DNA of 64,000 bases from Anaerolineaceae bacterium (lineage in GTDB: Bacteria; Chloroflexota; Anaerolineae; Anaerolineales; Anaerolineaceae): positions 62,001 to 126,000 of the forward strand of contig JAJUGU010000005.1 of the NCBI GenBank assembly GCA_029265815.1. The letters run 5' to 3'. Both the position numbers and the translations under genes were made by a program. Under the pieces are notes generated by a model that saw nothing but the letters and a program-made list of their open reading frames with translations, did not search any database and was not told where the DNA came from. Within the stretch, counting starts at the first letter, position 1. Every line of letters begins with the position of its first letter. Below are positions 1 to 9,085 of this stretch, one piece after another.

Positions 1-723
1 GTCTTCGTTTTCACCGATGTGCAGAATCAAAGTATCCGTTTCGCCAACTTGACGGGTCAATTCAGTCTGGGTTCCAAGCGCAATCAGCTCCCCGTGATCG
101 ATGATGCCTACTCGGTCTGAGAGTTCCTGGGCTTCTTCCATGTAGTGGGTGGTATAGAGAACGCTCATTCCATGATGGTTGAGTTCTTTGACCGAATCTA
201 GAATCGCGCGTCTTGATTGCGGGTCGATGCCTACCGTGGGTTCATCCATGAATAATAGACGCGGTTGATGCAACAATCCCACCCCGATGTTGACTCGGCG
301 TTTCATCCCGCCAGAATATGTTTTAATGCGCTGTCTGGCTTTATCTCTAAGTCCGATCAATTCAAGAACTTCATCCACACGCTGATTGAGGGATTTTCCA
401 GACAAACCATACATTTGTCCCCAAAAGCGCAGGTTTTCCAGTGCTGTCAGGTCTTCGTAAAGGGCAATTTCCTGCGGCACAACACCGATCGAGCGTTTGA
501 CCTGCATTGGTTCGCGGGTTACCGAATGTCCACAAACCAGAGCATCCCCGCTGGTTGGGATAAAGAGAGTGGAAAGCATTGAAATCGTAGTCGTTTTACC
601 CGCACCGTTTGGTCCTAGAAGGCTGAAAATTTCACCTTCTTTGATATCAAAGCTGATCTCTTTAACAGCTGTTAAATCTCCGAATTTCTTAACTAAATTT
701 TGAACCTCAAGAATGGGGGGCAT
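1..723 (-). CDS. ABC-2 type transporter ATP-binding protein (3' end cut by window)
   Basis: Nucleotide-binding subunit of an ABC-2 (DrrA/CcmA-like) exporter that powers export of an unknown substrate from the cytoplasmic side of the membrane. The frame is open from an ATG at 721-723 through the window edge, giving 241 codons. Walker A GPNGAGKT lies at residues 37-44, the signature SGGMKRR near residue 140, and Walker B LLFMDEP about 20 residues later, then the H-loop region (TTHYMEEA). An ideal AGGAGG ribosome site lies 3-9 bases upstream of the ATG. The permease partner would lie outside the window. The family is certain; the substrate cannot be told. Nothing unusual is seen. Confidence 0.93.
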   Translation of the reverse strand, partial: MPPILEVQNLVKKFGDLTAVKEISFDIKEGEIFSLLGPNGAGKTTTISMLSTLFIPTSGDALVCGHSVTREPMQVKRSIGVVPQEIALYEDLTALENLRFWGQMYGLSGKSLNQRVDEVLELIGLRDKARQRIKTYSGGMKRRVNIGVGLLHQPRLLFMDEPTVGIDPQSRRAILDSVKELNHHGMSVLYTTHYMEEAQELSDRVGIIDHGELIALGTQTELTRQVGETDTLILHIGENED

Positions 724-818
724 TTATCCTCCTAAAATAGGAACTTATATTCATTATACGAAAAAGAGATTTAAATAGTACATATTTGAAATTGCGCGAG
801 TACACACCAGATATAAGG

Positions 819-846
819 ATGACACATTCTGCAAATTGGATATAAT
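819..846 (+). promoter_or_regulatory. Sigma-70-like promoter for the LOG gene
   Basis: ATGACA (819-824), a 16-base spacer and a perfect TATAAT (841-846). The position decides the start of the next gene: an in-frame start at 836 would lie inside the promoter, so the ATG at 905 is preferred. Confidence 0.6.
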
Positions 847-904
847 CATTGAATGCTGGAATCAGAATAACATACACAGCTATTCAAATGATGGAAGTGA
901 AGCA

Positions 905-1501
905 ATGACAAATCGATACCGATCTTTATGCGTATTTTGCGGTTCTGCTGATGGATTATCGGATAAATATTACAATGCTGCCCTCGAGATGGGCAGATTG
1001 ATCGCGGAAAATGGGATCACGTTGGTGTATGGGGCAGGCCGGACAGGGCTGATGGGAAAACTTGCTGAAGGAGCGTTAGAAGCAGGGGGCGAGGTGATCG
1101 GCATAGTACCACTCGGTCTTGAAAGCCCGCAGCTGATCTACACCACGGGTTTGACGAAACTTGAGATCGTTAATGATATTCAGACGCGCAAAGCGCGCAT
1201 GATCGAACTTGCAGAGGCGTTCATTACCCTGCCGGGTGGTTACGGTACGATGGATGAAATGTTCGAGGTACTGACCTGGTCTCAGATCGGCCGGCATCGA
1301 AAACCGTGTGGATTTCTCAACGTAGACGGATATTTCGATCCACTGCTGGAATGGATCAGAAGGGCGTATGCCGATCATTTTATTTATGAGGAACACTTGA
1401 ATTTATTTGTCGAGGATGCAACGCCAAGAGGACTGATGGCCAAGCTCGTTGACTTCCAGTTTCCACCGAACATTGAACGATGGCTGGTGAGAGATGAGTA
1501 A
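905..1501 (+). CDS. LOG-family (TIGR00730) nucleotide 5'-monophosphate phosphoribohydrolase
   Basis: Cytosolic Rossmann-fold enzyme of the LOG / 'lysine decarboxylase-like' family. Members hydrolyse the N-glycosidic bond of nucleoside monophosphates (cytokinin ribotides or AMP). The 198 residues carry both diagnostic motifs: GAGRTGLMG at 43-51 and PGGYGTMDE at 110-118, the latter holding the catalytic Glu. The start at 905 is chosen because a -10 TATAAT lies at 841-846, excluding the longer in-frame start at 836; GGAAGTGA just upstream is a fair ribosome site. It is a single-gene unit facing a convergent MFS gene. The real substrate is not predictable. Confidence 0.9.
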   Translation: MTNRYRSLCVFCGSADGLSDKYYNAALEMGRLIAENGITLVYGAGRTGLMGKLAEGALEAGGEVIGIVPLGLESPQLIYTTGLTKLEIVNDIQTRKARMIELAEAFITLPGGYGTMDEMFEVLTWSQIGRHRKPCGFLNVDGYFDPLLEWIRRAYADHFIYEEHLNLFVEDATPRGLMAKLVDFQFPPNIERWLVRDE

Positions 1502-1550
1502 TGTATCAAAACCGCGCAAGATATTTCCAATGAGGTGGCTTGGATAGAAC

Positions 1551-1581
1551 AATAAAAAAGGGTGGGATTGGATTCCCACCC
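1551..1581 (-). terminator. Rho-independent terminator of the MFS gene
   Basis: Perfect 8-bp stem GGGTGGGA (1560-1567) / TCCCACCC (1574-1581). The adjacent A-run on the + strand gives a T-run on the minus strand, so it ends the leftward MFS transcript. Confidence 0.8.
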
Positions 1582-1607
1582 TCTAACGTAATAGTTCAAT
1601 TAACAGA

Positions 1608-2945
1608 TTACTGCTGGGCTGCAGCTTCGACTTTAGCTCGTTCTTCCAACTGTTTATGTAAGGATTCAATATCGCGCGGAATGAAAGAAATAGCTAAAAG
1701 CAGGAAAACCACACATAATGACCAGGCTCCCGTGCAAATGGTCTTAATTGAGAATCCGACCGATGTCGCATCAGCCAGAATGCCTGCCAGGATGGGAGCG
1801 GTCCACGCGCCGCCATTCTCAATGAGGCTTTCGATAGATTGAGCTGAGGAGCGTACCTCAGGCAGGGTAACATCGTACATAGTTGATATGATGTTCGGAG
1901 AAGCAAAAGGCATAAAGAAGGCCGTGAGACATAATAAGACGCCGAATAACACAGTCTGGTCATTGGGCGTATTCATGGCCAGGAAGAGTCCGATCATGCC
2001 CAGCAGCACGCCGGTTACACTGGCGATGAGACGGCCGCCTTTGTGGCGCTTGAAAATCTTGTCTCCCAGCCAGCCGCCAGCCGGGTAGCCCAAAGCCATC
2101 AAGACAACAGCCGGGGCCATGATCATCAGCGTGGTGTTGTCATCATAGCCGCGTTCTGTGCCGAGGTAATCAAAAATATAATAGGTGATCACATTCCAGG
2201 GAAAAACCCCCGTGAATCCCTGCAGGTATACCATCCACAAACTTTTCTTTTTAAAAATTTCTCCCAGAGCTTTCCAGTTGAAGCGGTGCTGTTTAATTTC
2301 AATTCCCTGAAGTTCATCTTCGCCACTTCCGCGTGGAACATCTTTGACAAAGAAGAAAATTGCGATCGCCAGCAGGATGCCCAGTGAACCGGTAAGGATG
2401 AAGATGTTTTGCCAGCCACCCAGCGCAGAAGCAAACATCAGCGCGATCACCATTCCAATGAGGTAGCCGATAGGCTGGGTTAACTGCAGAACACCATAAA
2501 CCTTTCCGCGCACCTTTGGAGAAAACAGATCAGAGATCAGGCTGTACATACCCGGATAGCTCGAGTCATCGATCCCCGTCGATGACCTGGTCATCAGAAA
2601 ATCGCTGAACCTGGAAGGTGTATGAAACTTTGGTGCCAGCGCACTTAACCATGTCGTGGAGCCCCAAATAAATGACGCCGCTGCCAGTAGTTTTCCACGA
2701 TTGTAGCGGTCGCTCAACCATCCCCATATCGGATAAAAAAGCGTGCCCACAATTAAGGCACCGGAATTGATCAACCCCCATTGCGTATAGGTCATATTGA
2801 ACGTGTCCATGATGTCGGTTTGCAGCGGACCGATTAACAATTTATCCGTCTGGTGCAGCAGCATAAAAAGGAAAAAAATAACTACAGTGGTTTTGGCGGA
2901 ACGGGAAAAATTCATTTTGGCTTTTTTTGTTTCAATATTTTCCAT
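1608..2945 (-). CDS. MFS transporter, 12 TM
   Basis: Major facilitator superfamily carrier of 445 residues, the usual length. Hydrophobic segments come in two groups of six, with a hydrophilic central loop near residues 205-235. The loop 2-3 signature (motif A) reads GWLSDRYNRGK near residue 75. The general look (Spinster/ACS-like, with aromatic-rich helix 7) suggests a small organic anion or lipid-like substrate, but the sequence does not fix it. The start ATG at 2943-2945 follows a GAGG-containing ribosome site. It is monocistronic and ends at a clear terminator. Confidence 0.85.
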   Translation of the reverse strand: MENIETKKAKMNFSRSAKTTVVIFFLFMLLHQTDKLLIGPLQTDIMDTFNMTYTQWGLINSGALIVGTLFYPIWGWLSDRYNRGKLLAAASFIWGSTTWLSALAPKFHTPSRFSDFLMTRSSTGIDDSSYPGMYSLISDLFSPKVRGKVYGVLQLTQPIGYLIGMVIALMFASALGGWQNIFILTGSLGILLAIAIFFFVKDVPRGSGEDELQGIEIKQHRFNWKALGEIFKKKSLWMVYLQGFTGVFPWNVITYYIFDYLGTERGYDDNTTLMIMAPAVVLMALGYPAGGWLGDKIFKRHKGGRLIASVTGVLLGMIGLFLAMNTPNDQTVLFGVLLCLTAFFMPFASPNIISTMYDVTLPEVRSSAQSIESLIENGGAWTAPILAGILADATSVGFSIKTICTGAWSLCVVFLLLAISFIPRDIESLHKQLEERAKVEAAAQQ

Positions 2946-3088
2946 TTGTAAAACTCCTCGGAAGGTTTATGAAACAGAGATGGCTAATTCTAGATGAAAT
3001 TGAGATGCAAGTCAACAAAGTTAACATTGTCTAGGTTTCTATATTGACGTTGAATACTGCGTTCCAACTCGTCAAAGATTCTTGATGG

Positions 3089-4927
3089 TTATGGCAGAGA
3101 GGTTAAGTCAGGGGTTGTCAGGTCTGTGGTCGAGGTAGGGGTAGGGGGTATTGTGGGGGTCATTGTGGGCGTTATGGTTCGAGTTGGAGTTTTAGTGGGA
3201 ATTGAGGTTATGGTAGTTGTCGAAGAACGAAATGGAGTTGCCGTGGGTGTCGGAAGGGGAGTTGAAAAAGTCGAAATTTCAATGGTATCTCCCATCGAAA
3301 TATCATACACATAATCAGCGGCGTTCTGGCAGGCTGGATCGAGGTTAGAGGCCACATGTTGCCAGTCAATCGGATCATTGGCATCCCATGTTCTTGAGAT
3401 GGCGTTACCCAGGCAGCCAGCCCCGGCGTTATAGTTCAACAGGGTGAAACGCCAGAGGTCGGAGTATTTACTCAAATGACGCGCGGTATCGCCGGTGATA
3501 TTTTCGATTAACTGGTTGACCTGACTGCAATTGGCTTTGATTGTTTCAGAAAAGACGTGAATACTGTAATTGGCTTTATCCATGTTAAAGCCATTTTCAC
3601 AGGCCGGGCAGGTTGCGTTAACCCTTTGCAGGAGTGTGCCTCTTAACAGGCTCTGGATGTATTCACTCTGGAGCGCATAGCCAGCAAAGCAGTTCGACTC
3701 ATCCACAACAAGCGGGCAGAAACTGGCATAGAAATCTGGATTCCATAGCAGAAGGGTATCTACACCATGTTCTGTGAGCTGGCTGAGCCCGACTTCTTGA
3801 TCATCGTAATAGGTTCCAGGCCAGAGCTGACTCTCACGAATAAAAGTATTCTTGATCAGTGTTCCAGGCACATGATCGATTCTTGCCACGGCAAGAATCT
3901 CTTGATCGAACTGGTTCTGCCATTCACGAATGATCGGCTCTGCAGCATTTACGCCGCATTCATTGGCAATATTGTTATCAGCCAGTCCGTTTTGGTCACA
4001 ATTTCTCGCATCAACGAGTCCGTTCTGAATCAAAGCAGCGGCGAGATAATACAACTTCTGAGAAGTCGTAAGGTCCGCAGCATCAGCGGGTGTGTCCAGC
4101 CAATCCGGGGAGTCAGCCGTTTCTGGAAAGACATTCTAGATTTCAGAGCAACTTGGCGCCGGTCTGCCGATGAACTGATTGCTGATGATATCCACACGAT
4201 AGGTATCCTCGAGGGTTTCGTGCGGGATGACACGCGCATAAGCCGTTTGCTTACCGGTAGAATCGCCAAAGCTGGAATCAGCCTCGAAAACAATCTCAAT
4301 TCCTTCCGGGCCAGTTTCACTCAGCGAGATGGTGCAGGTGTTGGAATTGCAGTTAAAGGATTCGCTGCCGGCACGACCGTATATTCGGGTGATGGTGTGT
4401 CCGGCCAACGGCTCTTTGCCGGAAAACCTCAAGGAGGGCTGCCCGGTACAGTAATCTTCATCTTCTGCGCGATACTCACATCCCTCAAGGGTAAGCCAAA
4501 CAGAGGGTGGATTAGTTTGGACTTCGACCTCTCTTTGAATCGGAGTGGAACTCACCGGTTTTAAATAAACGCCTGTGCAGCCAGTGGTGCTATTTTCAAA
4601 ATTGACACAATCAGGTGATTCCAGCCAGGTCTGCAGCAGGTAACTTGAACAGCTGTTTTGAATTTCTTCGCTGGTGGGATTACCTTCGTGGTCAATGAAA
4701 AAATCACAGGCGATTGTCTGATCTGACCGGTAGATCATCCACCACTCGTACTGGGTGAGCAGGGTTTGGGTCTTTTCCGATCGATCAGAACGTTGTGGTT
4801 CATCATCCGCAGCTGCGGCGGTCGGCTGTAGAAACGCAATACTGATTCCAATCAGCACGGAAACCAGGATGAGGGATTTCCACTTGATTGGTTTGAGATT
4901 CTGAAGCAGGCGAACAAAAGAAAGGAT
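3089..4927 (-). pseudogene. Secreted transglycosylase-like (SLT) protein, frame broken by an in-frame TAG
   Basis: One reading frame spans this region apart from a TAG at 4136-4138. Upstream part: signal peptide (hydrophobic core before TAAAADD) and an Ig-like region with paired Cys. Downstream part: a lysozyme-like SLT module with FIRESQ (catalytic Glu), EVGLSQLTEHG and LLNYNAG motifs, many Cys, and a C-terminal Thr/Pro-rich tail. Coding quality is good on both sides of the stop, so they are one gene. The start is also odd. A GTG at 4858 would cut into the signal peptide, and no ATG, GTG or TTG lies upstream in frame before TAG 4934-4936. Only an ATC at 4925-4927 sits 9 bases after AAAGGGG; an ATG at 4960-4962 is in another frame. 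Probably a decaying gene. Natural suppression or a consensus error remain possible. Confidence 0.7.
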
Positions 4928-4962
4928 CGTTTTCTACCCCTTTGCGATTCATCTATTGCCAT

Positions 4963-5566
4963 CCGTTTCCTTTCAACAGAAGGCAATTTCGCTCGATTCT
5001 CGATAATCTACAATTGATCGGAAGATAAACTGTCCATCCCCCATTTCTTAACGACTATGATTAATTTTACATTCAAAACCAAAAACAGAATATTCAAAGA
5101 TGAGAAAACTTACAAATTTCTCCCAATTACTCCAAAAAACCTGATCGGACACGATTGATATCTAGAGTAAATTTAGTTTCGTATAGATATTTTTATGATG
5201 CATTTGGTGACCTGTTTGACAGTGAAATTATCAGAAGAGATCGTTATTGTCATGTGAAGATTACCGTCAGGCTAATCGAATTGATTTTCAAAAAACCATC
5301 CCTGGTTAATTCACAAACACATTCTGGAAATGTGATTGTCAGAGATCGCTAATGATCCTTTCGGTGGAAAGCATGAATCGAACGATTTTTTACGGGTTCC
5401 AAACCTCGCAAAAAACCCTCTTTATTGCTTCTGATTATTTAAACTAATCGGAAGTTATAGAAATTGATTGCTCTTTGCGAGTTATTTCCCTTCTGCAAAG
5501 ATAAACGTCACTTTTCTCTCCTTTGTCGGTTAATAAGGAATACAATCTGTTTAACGTGTTTAATTG
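4963..5566. other. AT-rich intergenic stretch, nothing recognised
   Basis: About 600 bases between divergent units. No ORF with coding character, strong hairpin or tRNA was seen. The short open frame at 5155-5352 has no ribosome site and looks spurious. A TACAAT at 5541-5546 may be the -10 of the next MFS gene, but no convincing -35 accompanies it. Confidence 0.4.
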
Positions 5567-6877
5567 ATGAATTTCATTTCTTTGCTCAAACGTACAGCTC
5601 GCTGGTTTGCTGAATTAACTGTCGGAGGATCCTGGGGACAAACCCAGGCCGCCAGTGTTCAGAAGAATTTGCGCTGGTTCTGGTTCGATGGGCTTTTTGC
5701 ATCGGCACACGATAACATCTATCTGAACTATGTCAGCTTATATGTTCTGATCCTGGGAGCGACCCAGGCACAAATTGGTCTGATGAGTTCGTTCTCTAAC
5801 CTGCTCGCGGCTCTGCTCTTACTGCCGGGTGCCTTTCTGGCTGAACGCTTTGTCGATAAACACAGGGTCAGCCTCTTCTGCATTGGCGGACTGACCAGAT
5901 TTTCCCTCTTACTGCTGGTATTTGTACCTTTTTTATTCAAGGGATCAAGCCTGGTTTGGGCAGCCATTCTGTTCTCTGTGCTGCGTGACGGCTTTGCCAA
6001 CTTGGGTTACCCGGCCTGGATGGCGGTGACCAATGATATCGTTCCATTGGATGGACGCGGACGGTATTTTGGCGCGCGGAATTTCATCATGGGAATCGCC
6101 GGTATGCTCATCACATTGCTGGCAGGAAAAATCATTACCACCTTCACCGGACAATCCGGGTATCAGATCGCGATGGGAGCGGCGTTTATCATGGGCCTGG
6201 CTTCAACTTTCAGCTACGCGAAAATAAAAATCCGGTATCCTCTCCCTAACCAGGAAACAACCTCCGGTTTTCACTTGCGAACCTTGTTGAATGACCTCAA
6301 AGGCCATCCAACCTTTTTGATGCTGATCCTTACGGCGGCGGTCTGGAACTTTGCCATTAACGTTTCAGGTCCGTTTTTCAATGTTCACATGCTGCAGGAT
6401 TTGAAATTTACGGCAAATGAGATTGGTATCTTAAATGTGGTCACAGCCCTGAGTGCCTTGCTGGTGCAGAACCAGCTTGGGGCTTTCTCTGACCGAATGG
6501 GCCCGCGCAAACTGCAATTGATCAGCATGATCGTTATTCCACTGCTGCCGGTTGGCTGGATTTTCGCGACAACTGTCTGGCACATTGCGCTGTTGAATAT
6601 TCTCAACGGGGTGATTTGGGCGGCATATAATCTTTCGTATTTCAACCTTTTACTTGAAGTGATCCCTGCTGATAAAGTGCCTGCGTTTTCTGCAATTTAC
6701 CAGGTTGTGGTGGCTCTTTCTCTTGCTTTAGGCGCACTGGCTGGCAGCGGGGTCATTGCACGCTGGGGTTTTACAGGTGTATTGATCGCATCCGCAACCA
6801 TTCGCTGGATGTCAGCCGGAATGTTCGGAAAATATGTCAAGGGCTCTCCTAAACGAACCCAGCCGATATCAGGTTGA
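5567..6877 (+). CDS. MFS transporter, 12 TM
   Basis: Major facilitator carrier of 436 residues. A ~40-residue cytosolic N-terminal segment precedes the first helix. Eleven to twelve hydrophobic helices follow, with a central loop near residues 225-245 and a motif-A-like GAFSDRMGPRKLQ in the second half (near 305). The ATG at 5567 is used; the preceding TTG in frame is unlikely. No clear Shine-Dalgarno is present, so translation may be weak or the start misjudged. The sequence resembles uncharacterised MFS proteins of environmental bacteria; the substrate is unknown. No partner genes are adjacent. Confidence 0.85.
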   Translation: MNFISLLKRTARWFAELTVGGSWGQTQAASVQKNLRWFWFDGLFASAHDNIYLNYVSLYVLILGATQAQIGLMSSFSNLLAALLLLPGAFLAERFVDKHRVSLFCIGGLTRFSLLLLVFVPFLFKGSSLVWAAILFSVLRDGFANLGYPAWMAVTNDIVPLDGRGRYFGARNFIMGIAGMLITLLAGKIITTFTGQSGYQIAMGAAFIMGLASTFSYAKIKIRYPLPNQETTSGFHLRTLLNDLKGHPTFLMLILTAAVWNFAINVSGPFFNVHMLQDLKFTANEIGILNVVTALSALLVQNQLGAFSDRMGPRKLQLISMIVIPLLPVGWIFATTVWHIALLNILNGVIWAAYNLSYFNLLLEVIPADKVPAFSAIYQVVVALSLALGALAGSGVIARWGFTGVLIASATIRWMSAGMFGKYVKGSPKRTQPISG

Positions 6878-7057
6878 GCAAATAGGCAGCTGATGAGTTA
6901 AGTCTATTGAGATTCCTCACGGCTCTCATCTGGCAATCAATTCAAGAACATTATTGAGTAGAATTATGAATACATCAGAGTTCATGCAAGGACTCTCCCC
7001 TGCCCTGGGGAATATTTTTGATCTTTCCTATTCACCATTTCTTATGAGGGAAATTAT

Positions 7058-8173
7058 ATGAAGAAAATCAACCCGATCGAAAAAGCGTACATCGATGAAC
7101 GTAGCAGTGCCCTACTCTACCAAACCATGGCTGAAGTTGAAACGGATACACGCATAGCAGATGTGTACCGCAGGATTGGCCAGACTGAGCTTCACCATGC
7201 CGCCAGGTGGGCAGAACGTGCCAGAGAAGCCGGTATTTCCCTGAAAGAATATAAGCCTTCCTGGCGCACGCGTACGCTTATTAGGCTGGCAAAACGTTTT
7301 GGCCCGCAGATGATCCTCCCTGCCATTCAAAACATGGAAGCTACCGGATCTGACGAATACGCGCGCATGGAAAACGCCATGGGCATGCGCCGTCAGGAAC
7401 AGTCGCATGCCCGTCTGCTCACCATGATCACCGGTAGTGTGCGCGGTGGCATCGAAGGCGGAGTCTTGGCTCAGTTGGAAGGCCGCCACCGTTCGACAGG
7501 TGGAAACGCCCTGCGTGCCGCTGTGTTAGGCGCAAACGACGGGCTGGTATCCAATCTCAGTCTGGTAATGGGTGTGGCCGGAGCCACGCTGGAGGGTAAA
7601 GGCGTCTTAATCGCCGGGTTAGCCGGGCTGCTGGCGGGTGCCATATCCATGGCGCTTGGTGAATGGCTCTCGGTCCAATCCTCGCGCGAATTGTACTCTC
7701 ACCAGATTGCCACAGAAAAAGAAGAGATCGAGACTGCGCCTGAAGAAGAAGCGGAAGAGTTGGCGTTGATCTATGAATCGCGCGGGCTGGCTCGCACCGA
7801 TGCCCGGAATCTGGCACAGCAAATCCTCGCCAATAAAGAGACCGCGCTCGATACGCTGGCGCGTGAAGAACTGGGCGTAGACCCCAAAGAACTTGGCGGG
7901 TCAGCCTGGGAGGCAGCAGCGACATCCTTCTTTCTCTTTGCCCTAGGTGCAATTTTACCTGTGGCGCCGTTCATTTTTACAGGAGGGATGACGGCGGTAT
8001 TCCTCAGCATTGGTTTGAGCACAATAGGGTTATTCCTGCTCGGCGCGGTGATCACTCTCTTTACCGGCCGCAGCATCTTGTATTCTGGTTTTCGCATGGT
8101 GCTGTTTGGCCTGGTTGCCGCTGCAATCACTTTTGGAATTGGCAAGCTGATTGGTGTCAGTATTGCTGGATGA
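7058..8173 (+). CDS. Erythrin-vacuolar iron transport (ferritin-like + VIT1/CCC1) membrane protein
   Basis: Two-domain iron protein of 371 residues. The first ~145 residues form a ferritin-like helical domain with E/H pairs typical of di-iron rubrerythrin-like sites (YIDERSSALLY, ETDTRIAD, ELHHAARW, RRQEQSHARLL). The rest is a CCC1/VIT1 transporter domain with five hydrophobic helices and the hallmark GANDGLVSNLSLVMGV, GAISMALGEWLS and an acidic metal-binding loop (EEEIET-type Glu repeats). By analogy with MbfA it exports Fe2+/Mn2+ to relieve iron and peroxide stress. The ribosome site GAGGGAA precedes ATG 7058. It converges with a bacterioferritin gene, which fits a common iron-homeostasis role. 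Confidence 0.88.
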   Translation: MKKINPIEKAYIDERSSALLYQTMAEVETDTRIADVYRRIGQTELHHAARWAERAREAGISLKEYKPSWRTRTLIRLAKRFGPQMILPAIQNMEATGSDEYARMENAMGMRRQEQSHARLLTMITGSVRGGIEGGVLAQLEGRHRSTGGNALRAAVLGANDGLVSNLSLVMGVAGATLEGKGVLIAGLAGLLAGAISMALGEWLSVQSSRELYSHQIATEKEEIETAPEEEAEELALIYESRGLARTDARNLAQQILANKETALDTLAREELGVDPKELGGSAWEAAATSFFLFALGAILPVAPFIFTGGMTAVFLSIGLSTIGLFLLGAVITLFTGRSILYSGFRMVLFGLVAAAITFGIGKLIGVSIAG

Positions 8174-8202
8174 GCTGTAAATGGTTCAGCAATCATCAAA
8201 TC

Positions 8203-8245
8203 AAAACCCACCCTTCTGATTCTCGAAAACCAGGGGGTGGGTTTT
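8203..8245. terminator. Bidirectional terminator between the iron exporter and bacterioferritin
   Basis: AAAACCCACCC (8203-8213) pairs with GGGTGGGTTTT (8235-8245). The A and T tails serve both convergent transcripts. Confidence 0.8.
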
Positions 8246-8276
8246 ATGTCTGGGATCCTGTGAAACCAGATCGATC

Positions 8277-8744
8277 TTATCCCAGCTGTTCCACAAGGTA
8301 GTTCTGCAGGGTCATCTGAGCGATCTGGTCTAATTGGGCTTCGATCCAATCGATATGTTCTTCTTCGTCACCGAGGATGTCTTCAAGGATCTCGCGTGTA
8401 CCGTTATCACCCTCATCTGCGCACAGTTTAATAGCCTTATTGTATTCCTTGATCGCGCCATCTTCAGCCATCTGGTCATTTTTATGAATGGCCAAAACAT
8501 CTGCGCCTATGTTGATTCTGTTGAGGTTGCTAACGATCGGTCTTCCTTCTAAAAAGAGGATGCGTTCGATGTGTTTTTCAGCATGTTTCATTTCTTCGAT
8601 GGCGCGTTTTTCAATAGCTTCCGCCAGTTCCTTATACCCCCAATTCGCGCACATCTCTGAATGCACCATGTACTGACTGATGGCTGTCAATTCGTCAGCC
8701 AAAAGAAAATTAAGAACATCAATCACCTTGGGATTCCCTTTCAT
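8277..8744 (-). CDS. bfr: Bacterioferritin
   Basis: Iron-storage protein forming a 24-subunit cytosolic shell that oxidises and mineralises Fe2+. At 155 residues it has the family length. Ferroxidase ligands are visible: Glu in LADELTAISQY, EEMKHAEKHIER (Glu and His; the Met here is the usual haem-ligand position), and GDEEEHIDW near residue 130. The C-terminal tail is YLVEQLG. A strong AAAGGAGGT site precedes the ATG at 8742-8744. The converging iron exporter suggests joint handling of excess iron. Identification is secure; haem binding is inferred from the conserved Met. Confidence 0.95.
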   Translation of the reverse strand: MKGNPKVIDVLNFLLADELTAISQYMVHSEMCANWGYKELAEAIEKRAIEEMKHAEKHIERILFLEGRPIVSNLNRINIGADVLAIHKNDQMAEDGAIKEYNKAIKLCADEGDNGTREILEDILGDEEEHIDWIEAQLDQIAQMTLQNYLVEQLG

Positions 8745-8805
8745 CGTTACCTCCTTTGCTTATACACCAGTATACAAAACATAACTTACCTTTTCTATAT
8801 ACCAA

Positions 8806-8832
8806 TAAAAAGGGTTCGGAACACCGAACCCT
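8806..8832 (-). terminator. Orphan terminator behind the permease remnant
   Basis: Perfect 9-bp stem AGGGTTCGG (8811-8819) / CCGAACCCT (8824-8832) with a T-run on the minus strand. It lies 8 bases after the stop of the truncated permease stub. Confidence 0.8.
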
Positions 8833-8839
8833 GATCGAA

Positions 8840-8962
8840 TTACTTACCAGCTCGCGTAAGTCTTGGATCAAGTGCATCACGCAGACCATCTCCCAGAAGG
8901 TTGAACCCAAGTACAGTCAGCATAATGGCGATGCCAGGGAAAATGACCAGGTGAGGTGCGCT
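8840..8962 (-). pseudogene. 3' remnant of a DppC/OppC-type peptide ABC permease
   Basis: Only the last ~40 codons of an oligopeptide/dipeptide ABC permease remain. The peptide contains [31 protein letters not shown] and the stop at 8840-8842, which is the conserved C-terminus of DppC/OppC proteins (normally ~300 residues). Upstream the homology fades at about 8962 and the frame meets TAG at 8993-8995. The native terminator is still in place. A tyrosine recombinase starts ~120 bases away, so a deletion or insertion linked to integration is a reasonable explanation. It is not functional. Confidence 0.8.
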
Positions 8963-9039
8963 GAAGATGCTGTTCTTCTCTTTTCGCTTATACTAATGCT
9001 TCGGATAATATTCATATTTTCTTTCCAATTTTATTTACC

Positions 9040-9068
9040 TTGACAGGCGATTTTCCTCACTTAAGAAT
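9040..9068 (+). promoter_or_regulatory. Promoter for the recombinase gene
   Basis: TTGACA (9040-9045), a 17-base spacer and AAGAAT (9063-9068). Predicted +1 lies about 10 bases before ATG 9086, so the mRNA would be almost leaderless. Confidence 0.45.
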
Positions 9069-9085
9069 TCGTGTACAATCAAATC

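Noticed and set aside
836-904. Longer start for the LOG gene
   Set aside because: It would begin upstream of the -10 box at 841-846; the LOG fold starts right at the ATG at 905.
3126-3314. Open frame on the + strand with a Val/Gly-rich repeated protein
   Set aside because: It is the antisense of the Thr/Pro-rich tail of the transglycosylase-like gene; the repetition comes from that low-complexity tail.
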